From Zeus faber (Eukaryota > Chordata > Actinopteri > Zeiformes > Zeidae): a stretch of 64,000 nucleotides of DNA. The stretch lies in NCBI GenBank assembly GCA_960531495.1, contig CAUIJY010000068.1:620001-684000 (forward strand), read 5' to 3'. Shown piece after piece: positions 25,175 to 36,663 of the stretch. The notes beneath the pieces are model-generated. The model had not been told where the DNA came from, ran no database searches, and worked only from the letters and a program-made list of their open reading frames with translations. The position numbers and the translations under genes are program-made. Each line of letters starts with the position of its first letter. Position 1 is the first letter of the stretch.

Positions 25175-26838
25175 ATGGCATTTTCAGGCAATTTAAAGAC
25201 TGAAAGGATGTTTTGAGTAAAGGTTTCTGTCATGACTGTGTAGGAACTGCTCAGATAGTGTGAATACTGTTTTGAACTCATTTGTAATTGGGAATGTACT
25301 GTTTGTAAAACAGTTTTTGGCACATCTAACAAGTATTTCTGAAATAATAAGCATTTTCATGAAACCTGCATGGATGGCAAACAAGGCATTTTCAGGCAAT
25401 TTAAAGACTGAAAGGATGTTTTGAGTAAAGGTTTCTGTCATGACTTTGTAGGAACTGCTCAGATAGTGTAAATACTGTTATGAACTTATTTGTAATGGGA
25501 AAGTACTGTTTGCAAAAGAGTTTTGGCACATCTAACAAGTTTTTCTGAAATTATGAGCATTTTCATAAAAACCTGCATGGATGGCAAACAAGGCATTTTC
25601 AGGCAATTTGAAGACTGAAAGGATGTTTTGAGTAAAGGTTTCTGTCATGACTCACTAGGAACTGCTCAGATAGTGTAAATACTGTTATGAACTCATTTGT
25701 AATGGGAAAGTACTGTTTGCAGAACAGTTTTTGGCACATCCAACAATTTTTTTCTGAAATTACGAGCATTTTCATAAAAACCTGCATGGATGGCAAACAA
25801 GGCATTTTCAGGCAATTTAAAGACTGAAAGGATGTTTTGAGTAAAGGTTTCTGTCATGACTCTGTAGGAACTGCTCAGATAGTGTAAATACTGTTATGAA
25901 CTCATTTGTAATGGGAAAGTACTGTTTGCAAAACAGTTTTTGGCACATCTAACAAGTTTTTCTGAAATTATGAGCATTTTCATAAAAACCTGCATGGATG
26001 GCAAACATGGCATTTTCAGGCAATTTAAAGACTGAAAGGATGTTTTGAGTAAAGGTTTCTGTCATGACTGTGTAGGAACTGCTCAGATAGTGTGAATACT
26101 GTTTTGAACTCATTTGTAATTGGGAATGTACTGTTTGTAAAACAGTTTTTGGCACATCTAACAAGTATTTCTGAAATAATAAGCATTTTCATGAAACCTG
26201 CATGGATGGCAAACAAGGCATTTTCAGGCAATTTAAAGACTGAAAGGATGTTTTGAGTAAAGGTTTCTGTCATGACTTTGTAGGAACTGCTCAGATAGTG
26301 TAAATACTGTTATGAACTTATTTGTAATGGGAAAGTACTGTTTGCAAAAGAGTTTTGGCACATCTAACAAGTTTTTCTGAAATTATGAGCATTTTCATAA
26401 AAACCTGCATGGATGGCAAACAAGGCATTTTCAGGCAATTTGAAGACTGAAAGGATGTTTTGAGTAAAGGTTTCTGTCATGACTCACTAGGAACTGCTCA
26501 GATAGTGTAAATACTGTTATGAACTCATTTGTAATGGGAAAGTACTGTTTGCAGAACAGTTTTTGGCACATCCAACAATTTTTTTCTGAAATTACGAGCA
26601 TTTTCATAAAAACCTGCATGGATGGCAAACATGGCATTTTCAGGCAATTTAAAGACTGAAAGGATGTTTTGAGTAAAGGTTTCTGTCATGACTCTGTAGG
26701 AACTGCTCAGATAGTGTAAATACTGTTATGAACTCATTTGTAATGGGAAAGTACTGTTTGCAAAACAGTTTTTGGCACATCTAACAAGTTTTTCTGAAAT
26801 TATGAGCATTTTCATAAAAACCTGCATGGATGGCAAAC
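25175..26838. repeat. 832-bp tetramer, 2 tandem copies
   Basis: Copies run about 25175-26006 and 26007-26838. Each holds a type A unit, a unit with GAACTTATTTG and the one-base-shorter GAGTTTTGGC, a unit with CTCACTAGG and CATCCAACAATTTTTTTC, and a CTCTGTAGG/GCAAAACAG unit. One difference was seen (CAAACAAGGC at 25800 against CAAACATGGC at 26632). This duplication lies at the edge of the type A domain and contains its last two type A units. Confidence 0.9.
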
Positions 26839-26871
26839 AAGGCATTTTCAGGCAATTTGAAGACTGAAAGG

Positions 26872-27287
26872 ATGTTTTGAGTAAAGGTTTCTGTCATGAC
26901 TCTCTAGGAACTGCTCAGATAGTGTAAATACTGTTATGAACTCATTTGTAATGGGAAAGTACTGTTTGCAAAAGAGTTTTTGGCACATCTAACAAGTTTT
27001 TCTGAAATTATGAGCATTTTCATAAAAACCTGCATGGATGGCAAACAAGGCATTTTCAGGCAATTTGAAGACTGAAAGGATGTTTTGAGTAAAGGTTTCT
27101 GTCATGACTCTCTAGGAACTGCTCAGATAGTGTAAATACTGTTATGAACTCATTTGTAATGGGAAAGTACTGTTTGCAAAAGAGTTTTTGGCACATCTAA
27201 CAAGTTTTTCTGAAATTATGAGCATTTTCATAAAAACCTGCATGGATGGCAAACAAGGCATTTTCAGGCAATTTGAAGACTGAAAAG
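26872..27287. repeat. Two adjacent monomers differing by one base
   Basis: Monomers 26872-27079 and 27080-27287 read the same throughout, except at the end (CTGAAAGG against CTGAAAAG). Neighbouring monomers elsewhere usually differ at several marker sites, so this looks like a recent single-unit duplication. Confidence 0.85.
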
Positions 27288-28127
27288 ATGTTTTGAGTAA
27301 AGGTTTCTGTCATGACTCTCTAGGAAATGCTCAGATAGTGTAAATACTGTTATGAACTCATTTGTAATGGGAAAGTACTGTTTGCAGAACAGTTTTTGGC
27401 ACATCTAACAATTTTTTTCTGAAATTACGAGCATTTTCACAAAAACCTGCATGGATGGCAAACAAGGCATTTTCAGGCAATTTAAAGACTGAAAGGATGT
27501 TTTGAGTAAAGGTTTCTGTCATGACTCTGTAGGAACTGCTCAGATAGTGTAAATACTGTTATGAACTCATTTGTAATGGGAAAGTACTGTTTGCAGAACA
27601 GTTTTTGGCACATCTAACAACTTTTTTCTGAAATTACGAGCATTTTCATAAAAACCTGCATGGATGGCAAACAAGGCATTTTCAGGAAATTTAAAGACCG
27701 AAAGAATGTTTTGAGTAAAGGTTTCTGTCATGACTCTGTAGGAACTGCTCAGATAGTGTAAATACTGTTATGAACTGATTTGTAATGGGAAAGTATTGTT
27801 TGCAAAACAGTTTTTGGCACATCTAACAAGTTTTTCTGAAATTACGTGCAGTTTCATAAAAACCTGCATGGGTGGCAAACAAGGCATTTTCAGGCAATTT
27901 AAAGACTGAAAGGATGTTTTGAGTAAAGGTTTCTGTCATAACTCTGTAGGAACTGCTCAGATAGTGTAAATACTGTTATGAACTCATTTGTAATGGGAAA
28001 GTACTGTTTGCAGAACAGTTTTTGGCACATCCAACAACTTTTTTCTGAAATTACGAGCATTTTCATAAAAACCTGCATGGATGGCAAACAAGGCATTTTC
28101 AGGCAATTTAAAGACTGAAAGGATGTT

Positions 28128-29580
28128 TTGAGTAAAGGTTTCTGTCATGACTTTGTAGGAACTGCTCAGATAGTGTAAATACTGTTATGAACTTATTTGT
28201 AATGGGAAAGTACTGTTTGCAAAAGAGTTTTGGCACATCTAACAAGTTTTTCTGAAATTATGAGCATTTTCATAAAAACCTGCATGGATGGCAAACAAGG
28301 CATTTTCAGGCAATTTGAAGACTGAAAGGATGTTTTGAGTAAAGGTTTCTGTCATGACTCTCTAGGAACTGCTCAGATAGTGTAAATACTGTTATGAACT
28401 CATTTGTAATGGGAAAGTACTGTTTGCAGAACAGTTTTTGGCACATCCAACAATTTTTTTCTGAAATTACGAGCATTTTCATAAAAACCTGCATGGATGG
28501 CAAACAAGGCATTTTCAGGCAATTTAAAGACTGAAAGGATGTTTTGAGTAAAGGTTTCTGTCATGACTCTGTAGGAACTGCTCAGATAGTGTAAATACTG
28601 TTATGAACTCATTTGTAATGGGAAAGTACTGTTTGCAAAACAGTTTTTGGCACATCTAACAAGTTTTTCTGAAATTATGAGCATTTTCATAAAAACCTGC
28701 ATGGATGGCAAACAAGGCATTTTCAGGCAATTTGAAGACTGAAAAGATGTTTTGAGTAAAGGTTTCTGTCATGACTCTCTAGGAAATGCTCAGATAGTGT
28801 AAATACTGTTATGAACTCATTTGTAATGGGAAAGTACTTTTTGCAGAACAGTTTTTGGCACATCTAACAATTTTTTTCTGAAATTACGAGCATTTTCACA
28901 AAAACCTGCATGGATGGCAAACAAGGCATTTTCAGGCAATTTAAAGACTGAAAGGATGTTTTGAGTAAAGGTTTCTGTCATGACTTTGTAGGAACTGCTC
29001 AGATAGTGTAAATACTGTTATGAACTTATTTGTAATGGGAAAGTACTGTTTGCAAAAGAGTTTTGGCACATCTAACAAGTTTTTCTGAAATTATGAGCAT
29101 TTTCATAAAAACCTGCATGGATGGCAAACAAGGCATTTTCAGGCAATTTGAAGACTGAAAGGATGTTTTGAGTAAAGGTTTCTGTCATGACTCTCTAGGA
29201 ACTGCTCAGATAGTGTAAATACTGTTATGAACTCATTTGTAATGGGAAAGTACTGTTTGCAGAACAGTTTTTGGCACATCCAACAATTTTTTTCTGAAAT
29301 TACGAGCATTTTCATAAAAACCTGCATGGATGGCAAACAAGGCATTTTCAGGCAATTTAAAGACTGAAAGGATGTTTTGAGTAAAGGTTTCTGTCATGAC
29401 TCTGTAGGAACTGCTCAGATAGTGTAAATACTGTTATGAACTCATTTGTAATGGGAAAGTACTGTTTGCAAAACAGTTTTTGGCACATCTAACAAGTTTT
29501 TCTGAAATTATGAGCATTTTCATAAAAACCTGCATGGATGGCAAACAAGGCATTTTCAGGCAATTTGAAGACTGAAAGGA
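28128..29580. repeat. Short-tract trimer block, seen here twice
   Basis: A three-monomer block recurs at 833 bases within this stretch (about 28128 and 28961). The first unit has GAACTTATTTG and a 207-base length from GAGTTTTGGC. The second has CTCTCTAGG and CATCCAACAATTTTTTTC. The third has CTCTGTAGG with GCAAAACAG and TTATGAG. The same three in the same order also occur near 25.4, 26.3, 30.8, 37.3 and 38.3 kb, making seven in all, with small changes such as CTCACTAGG in the first two. Confidence 0.85.
29372..29579. repeat. Representative ordinary monomer (208 bp)
   Basis: Given as a reference unit, phased to start at ATGTTTTGAG. Most other monomers differ from it at a handful of recurring sites. 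These are CTCTG/CTCTCT/CTTTG before TAGGAAC; CTCATTTG/CTGATTTG; GCAAAACAG/GCAAAAGAG/GCAGAACAG; AAGTTTTTC/AATTTTTTTC/AACTTTTTTC; TTACGAG/TTATGAG/TTACAAG/TTACGTG; CATGGATGG/CATGGGTGG; and AATTTAAAG/AATTTGAAG. These diagnostic sites define the monomer types that make up the higher-order repeats. G+C is about 35%. Confidence 0.95.
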
Positions 29581-30661
29581 TGTTTTGAGTAAAGGTTTCT
29601 GTCATGACTCTCTAGGAACTGCTCAGATAGTGTAAATACTGTTATGAACTCATTTGTAATGGGAAAGTACTGTTTGCAAAAGAGTTTTTGGCACATCTAA
29701 CAAGTTTTTCTGAAATTATGAGCATTTTCATAAAAACCTGCATGGATGGCAAACAAGGCATTTTCAGGCAATTTGAAGACTGAAAAGATGTTTTGAGTAA
29801 AGGTTTCTGTCATGACTCTCTAGGAAATGCTCAGATAGTGTAAATACTGTTATGAACTCATTTGTAATGGGAAAGTACTGTTTGCAGAACAGTTTTTGGC
29901 ACATCTAACAATTTTTTTCTGAAATTACGAGCATTTTCACAAAAACCTGCATGGATGGCAAACAAGGCATTTTCAGGCAATTTAAAGACTGAAAGGATGT
30001 TTTGAGTAAAGGTTTCTGTCATGACTCTGTAGGAACTGCTCAGATAGTGTAAATACTGTTATGAACTCATTTGTAATGGGAAAGTACTGTTTGCAAAAGA
30101 GTTTTTGGCACATCTAACAAGTTTTTCTGAAATTATGAGCATTTTCATAAAAACCTGCATGGATGGCAAACAAGGCATTTTCAGGCAATTTGAAGACTGA
30201 AAGGATGTTTTGAGTAAAGGTTTCTGTCATGACTCTCTAGGAACTGCTCAGATAGTGTAAATACTGTTATGAACTCATTTGTAATGGGAAAGTACTGTTT
30301 GCAGAACAGTTTTTGGCACATCTAACAACTTTTTTCTGAAATTACGAGCATTTTCATAAAAACCTGCATGGATGGCAAACAAGGCATTTTCAGGCAATTT
30401 AAAGACTGAAAGGATGTTTTGAGTAAAGGTTTCTGTCATGACTTTGTAGGAACTGCTCAGATAGTGTAAATACTGTTATGAACTCATTTGTAATGGGAAA
30501 GTACTGTTTGCAAAAGAGTTTTTGGCACATCTAACAAGTTTTTCTGAAATTATGAGCATTTTCATAAAAACCTGCATGGATGGCAAACAAGGCATTTTCA
30601 GGCAATTTGAAGACTGAAAAGATGTTTTGAGTAAAGGTTTCTGTCATGACTCTCTAGGAAC

Positions 30662-32110
30662 TGCTCAGATAGTGTAAATACTGTTATGAACTCATTTGTA
30701 ATGGGAAAGTACTGTTTGCAGAACAGTTTTTGGCACATCTAACAAGTTTTTCTGAAATTACAAGCAGTTTCATAAAAACCTGCATGGGGGGCAAACATGG
30801 CATTTTCAGGCAATTTAAAGACTGAAAGGATGTTTTGAGTAAAGGTTTCTGTCATGACTCTCTAGGACCTGCTCAGATAGTGTAAATACTGTTATGAACT
30901 TATTTGTAATGGGAAAGTACTGTTTGCAAAAGAGTTTTGGCACATCTAACAAGTTTTTCTGAAATTATGAGCATTTTCATAAAAACCTGCATGGATGGCA
31001 AACAAGGCATTTTCAGGCAATTTGAAGACTGAAAGGATGTTTTGAGTAAAGGTTTCTGTCATGACTCTCTAGGAACTGCTCAGATAGTGTAAATACTGTT
31101 ATGAACTCATTTGTAATGGGAAAGTACTGTTTGCAGAACAGTTTTTGGCACATCCAACAATTTTTTTCTGAAATTACGAGCATTTTCATAAAAACCTGCA
31201 TGGATGGCAAACAAGGCATTTTCAGGCAATTTAAAGACTGAAAGGATGTTTTGAGTAAAGGTTTCTGTCATGACTCTGTAGGAACTGCTCAGATAGTGTA
31301 AATACTGTTATGAACTCATTTGTAATGGGAAAGTACTGTTTGCAAAACAGTTTTTGGCACATCTAACAAGTTTTTCTGAAATTATGAGCATTTTCATAAA
31401 AACCTGCATGGATGGCAAACAAGGCATTTTCAGGCAATTTGAAGACTGAAAGGATGTTTTGAGTAAAGGTTTCTGTCATGACTCTCTAGGAACTGCTCAG
31501 ATAGTGTAAATACTGTTATGAACTCATTTGTAATGGGAAAGTACTGTTTGCAAAAGAGTTTTTGGCACATCTAACAAGTTTTTCTGAAATTATGAGCATT
31601 TTCATAAAAACCTGCATGGATGGCAAACAAGGCATTTTCAGGCAATTTGAAGACTGAAAAGATGTTTTGAGTAAAGGTTTCTGTCATGACTCTCTAGGAA
31701 ATGCTCAGATAGTGTAAATACTGTTATGAACTCATTTGTAATGGGAAAGTACTGTTTGCAGAACAGTTTTTGGCACATCTAACAATTTTTTTCTGAAATT
31801 ACGAGCATTTTCACAAAAACCTGCATGGATGGCAAACAAGGCATTTTCAGGCAATTTAAAGACTGAAAGGATGTTTTGAGTAAAGGTTTCTGTCATGACT
31901 CTGTAGGAACTGCTCAGATAGTGTAAATACTGTTATGAACTCATTTGTAATGGGAAAGTACTGTTTGCAAAAGAGTTTTTGGCACATCTAACAAGTTTTT
32001 CTGAAATTATGAGCATTTTCATAAAAACCTGCATGGATGGCAAACAAGGCATTTTCAGGCAATTTGAAGACTGAAAGGATGTTTTGAGTAAAGGTTTCTG
32101 TCATGACTCT
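30662..32110. repeat. 1449-bp block repeated 7500 bp away, copy 1
   Basis: Compared line by line, no difference was found between this stretch and 38162-39610. It includes the rare GGGGGGCAAACATGG monomer (near 30785 and 38285) followed by the short-tract trimer. The match ends where CTCTCTAGG here becomes CTCTGTAGG at 39611. It begins after CTGCTC at 30661 against ATGCTC at 38161. High similarity with few differences continues upstream for at least 180 bases. Confidence 0.92.
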
Positions 32111-35100
32111 CTAGGAACTGCTCAGATAGTGTAAATACTGTTATGAACTCATTTGTAATGGGAAAGTACTGTTTGCAGAACAGTTTTTGGCACATCTAAC
32201 AACTTTTTTCTGAAATTACGAGCATTTTCATAAAAACCTGCATGGATGGCAAACAAGGCATTTTCAGGCAATTTAAAGACTGAAAGGATGTTTTGAGTAA
32301 AGGTTTCTGTCATGACTTTGTAGGAACTGCTCAGATAGTGTAAATACTGTTATGAACTCATTTGTAATGGGAAAGTACTGTTTGCAAAAGAGTTTTTGGC
32401 ACATCTAACAAGTTTTTCTGAAATTACGAGCATTTTCATAAAAACCTGCATGGATGGCAAACAAGGCATTTTCAGGCAATTTAAAGACTGAAAGGATGTT
32501 TTGAGTAAAGGTTTCTGTCATGACTTTGTAGGAACTGCTCAGATAGTGTAAATACTGTTATGAACTCATTTGTAATGGGAAAGTACTGTTTGCAAAAGAG
32601 TTTTTGGCACATCTAACAAGTTTTTCTGAAATTATGAGCATTTTCATAAAAACCTGCATGGATGGCAAACAAGGCATTTTCAGGCAATTTGAAGACTGAA
32701 AAGATGTTTTGAGTAAAGGTTTCTGTCATGACTCTGTAGGAACTGCTCAGATAGTGTAAATACTGTTATGAACTCATTTGTAATGGGAAAGTACTGTTTG
32801 CAGAACAGTTTTTGGCACATCTAACAATTTTTTTCTGAAATTACGAGCATTTTCACAAAAACCTGCATGGATGGCAAACAAGGCATTTTCAGGCAATTTA
32901 AAGACTGAAAGGATGTTTTGAGTAAAGGTTTCTGTCATGACTCTGTAGGAACTGCTCAGATAGTGTAAATACTGTTATGAACTCATTTGTAATGGGAAAG
33001 TACTGTTTGCAAAAGAGTTTTTGGCACATCTAACAAGTTTTTCTGAAATTATGAGCATTTTCATAAAAACCTGCATGGATGGCAAACAAGGCATTTTCAG
33101 GCAATTTGAAGACTGAAAGGATGTTTTGAGTAAAGGTTTCTGTCATGACTCTCTAGGAACTGCTCAGATAGTGTAAATACTGTTATGAACTCATTTGTAA
33201 TGGGAAAGTACTGTTTGCAGAACAGTTTTTGGCACATCTAACAACTTTTTTCTGAAATTACGAGCATTTTCATAAAAACCTGCATGGATGGCAAACAAGG
33301 CATTTTCAGGCAATTTAAAGACTGAAAGGATGTTTTGAGTAAAGGTTTCTGTCATGACTTTGTAGGAACTGCTCAGATAGTGTAAATACTGTTATGAACT
33401 CATTTGTAATGGGAAAGTACTGTTTGCAAAAGAGTTTTTGGCACATCTAACAAGTTTTTCTGAAATTACGAGCATTTTCATAAAAACCTGCATGGATGGC
33501 AAACAAGGCATTTTCAGGCAATTTGAAGACTGAAAGGATGTTTTGAGTAAAGGTTTCTGTCATGACTCTCTAGGAACTGCTCAGATAGTGTAAATACTGT
33601 TATGAACTCATTTGTAATGGGAAAGTACTGTTTGCAAAAGAGTTTTTGGCACATCTAACAAGTTTTTCTGAAATTATGAGCATTTTCATAAAAACCTGCA
33701 TGGATGGCAAACAAGGCATTTTCAGGCAATTTGAAGACTGAAAAGATGTTTTGAGTAAAGGTTTCTGTCATGACTCTCTAGGAAATGCTCAGATAGTGTA
33801 AATACTGTTATGAACTCATTTGTAATGGGAAAGTACTGTTTGCAGAACAGTTTTTGGCACATCTAACAATTTTTTTCTGAAATTACGAGCATTTTCACAA
33901 AAACCTGCATGGATGGCAAACAAGGCATTTTCAGGCAATTTAAAGACTGAAAGGATGTTTTGAGTAAAGGTTTCTGTCATGACTCTGTAGGAACTGCTCA
34001 GATAGTGTAAATACTGTTATGAACTCATTTGTAATGGGAAAGTACTGTTTGCAAAAGAGTTTTTGGCACATCTAACAAGTTTTTCTGAAATTATGAGCAT
34101 TTTCATAAAAACCTGCATGGATGGCAAACAAGGCATTTTCAGGCAATTTGAAGACTGAAAGGATGTTTTGAGTAAAGGTTTCTGTCATGACTCTCTAGGA
34201 ACTGCTCAGATAGTGTAAATACTGTTATGAACTCATTTGTAATGGGAAAGTACTGTTTGCAGAACAGTTTTTGGCACATCTAACAACTTTTTTCTGAAAT
34301 TACGAGCATTTTCATAAAAACCTGCATGGATGGCAAACAAGGCATTTTCAGGCAATTTAAAGACTGAAAGGATGTTTTGAGTAAAGGTTTCTGTCATGAC
34401 TTTGTAGGAACTGCTCAGATAGTGTAAATACTGTTATGAACTCATTTGTAATGGGAAAGTACTGTTTGCAAAAGAGTTTTTGGCACATCTAACAAGTTTT
34501 TCTGAAATTACGAGCATTTTCATAAAAACCTGCATGGATGGCAAACAAGGCATTTTCAGGCAATTTAAAGACTGAAAGGATGTTTTGAGTAAAGGTTTCT
34601 GTCATGACTTTGTAGGAACTGCTCAGATAGTGTAAATACTGTTATGAACTCATTTGTAATGGGAAAGTACTGTTTGCAAAAGAGTTTTTGGCACATCTAA
34701 CAAGTTTTTCTGAAATTATGAGCATTTTCATAAAAACCTGCATGGATGGCAAACAAGGCATTTTCAGGCAATTTGAAGACTGAAAAGATGTTTTGAGTAA
34801 AGGTTTCTGTCATGACTCTCTAGGAACTGCTCAGATAGTGTAAATACTGTTATGAACTCATTTGTAATGGGAAAGTACTGTTTGCAGAACAGTTTTTGGC
34901 ACATCTAACAATTTTTTTCTGAAATTACGAGCATTTTCACAAAAACCTGCATGGATGGCAAACAAGGCATTTTCAGGCAATTTAAAGACTGAAAGGATGT
35001 TTTGAGTAAAGGTTTCTGTCATGACTCTGTAGGAACTGCTCAGATAGTGTAAATACTGTTATGAACTCATTTGTAATGGGAAAGTACTGTTTGCAAAAGA

Positions 35101-36663
35101 GTTTTTGGCACATCTAACAAGTTTTTCTGAAATTATGAGCATTTTCATAAAAACCTGCATGGATGGCAAACAAGGCATTTTCAGGCAATTTGAAGACTGA
35201 AAGGATGTTTTGAGTAAAGGTTTCTGTCATGACTCTCTAGGAACTGCTCAGATAGTGTAAATACTGTTATGAACTCATTTGTAATGGGAAAGTACTGTTT
35301 GCAGAACAGTTTTTGGCACATCTAACAACTTTTTTCTGAAATTACGAGCATTTTCATAAAAACCTGCATGGATGGCAAACAAGGCATTTTCAGGCAATTT
35401 AAAGACTGAAAGGATGTTTTGAGTAAAGGTTTCTGTCATGACTTTGTAGGAACTGCTCAGATAGTGTAAATACTGTTATGAACTCATTTGTAATGGGAAA
35501 GTACTGTTTGCAAAAGAGTTTTTGGCACATCTAACAAGTTTTTCTGAAATTACGAGCATTTTCATAAAAACCTGCATGGATGGCAAACAAGGCATTTTCA
35601 GGCAATTTAAAGACTGAAAGGATGTTTTGAGTAAAGGTTTCTGTCATGACTCACTAGGAACTGCTCAGATAGTGTAAATACTGTTATGAACTCATTTGTA
35701 ATGGGAAAGTACTGTTTGCAGAACAGTTTTTGGCACATCCAACAAGTTTTTCTGAAATTATGAGCATTTTCATAAAAACCTGCATGGATGGCAAACAAGG
35801 CATTTTCAGGCAATTTGAAGACTGAAAAGATGTTTTGAGTAAAGGTTTCTGTCATGACTCTCTAGGAACTGCTCAGATAGTGTAAATACTGTTATGAACT
35901 CATTTGTAATGGGAAAGTACTGTTTGCAGAACAGTTTTTGGCACATCTAACAATTTTTTTCTGAAATTACGAGCATTTTCACAAAAACCTGCATGGATGG
36001 CAAACAAGGCATTTTCAGGCAATTTAAAGACTGAAAGGATGTTTTGAGTAAAGGTTTCTGTCATGACTCTGTAGGAACTGCTCAGATAGTGTAAATACTG
36101 TTATGAACTCATTTGTAATGGGAAAGTACTGTTTGCAAAAGAGTTTTTGGCACATCTAACAAGTTTTTCTGAAATTATGAGCATTTTCATAAAAACCTGC
36201 ATGGATGGCAAACAAGGCATTTTCAGGCAATTTGAAGACTGAAAGGATGTTTTGAGTAAAGGTTTCTGTCATGACTCTCTAGGAACTGCTCAGATAGTGT
36301 AAATACTGTTATGAACTCATTTGTAATGGGAAAGTACTGTTTGCAGAACAGTTTTTGGCACATCTAACAACTTTTTTCTGAAATTACGAGCATTTTCATA
36401 AAAACCTGCATGGATGGCAAACAAGGCATTTTCAGGCAATTTAAAGACTGAAAGGATGTTTTGAGTAAAGGTTTCTGTCATGACTTTGTAGGAACTGCTC
36501 AGATAGTGTAAATACTGTTATGAACTCATTTGTAATGGGAAAGTACTGTTTGCAAAAGAGTTTTTGGCACATCTAACAAGTTTTTCTGAAATTATGAGCA
36601 TTTTCATAAAAACCTGCATGGATGGCAAACAAGGCATTTTCAGGCAATTTGAAGACTGAAAGG
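31871..36663. repeat. 1042-bp pentamer higher-order repeat, ~4.6 copies
   Basis: The rare TCACAAAAACC marker falls at 31811, 32853, 33895, 34937 and 35979, every interval exactly 1042 bases. Within each unit the order of monomers is constant: CTCTG/GCAAAAGAG/TTATGAG; CTCTCT/GCAGAACAG/CAACTTTTTTC; CTTTG/GCAAAAGAG/TTACGAG; a GAAAAGATG-ending unit; and the TCACAAAAACC unit with AATTTTTTTC. Variation between copies is confined to a few sites, mostly in the fourth and fifth monomers (CTTTG or CTCTCT; GGAAATGC or GGAACTGC), and one fourth monomer near 35650-35740 carries CTCACTAGG and CATCC. This is the most regular higher-order repeat in the window. Confidence 0.95.

Larger units (their letters stand above)
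1..26247. repeat. Left domain: mosaic of ordinary and type A monomers
   Basis: This part of the array is set apart by a distinct monomer type (type A, described at 5211-5418) interspersed among ordinary monomers. Type A occurs about 31 times between base 1 and 26247 and I see none after it. Successive type A monomers are 2, 3, 4, 5, 6 or 8 units apart, with 5 (about 1041 bp) the most common, so an underlying pentamer order seems to have been reshuffled. Other left-domain markers are ATGGGTGGCAAACATGG, CAGTTTTTCGCACATC, CATCTTACACATTTTTTC and AAAGGACTTTTTGAG. The domain boundary at 26247 is the end of the last type A monomer. No gene or other element is visible in it. Confidence 0.9.
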
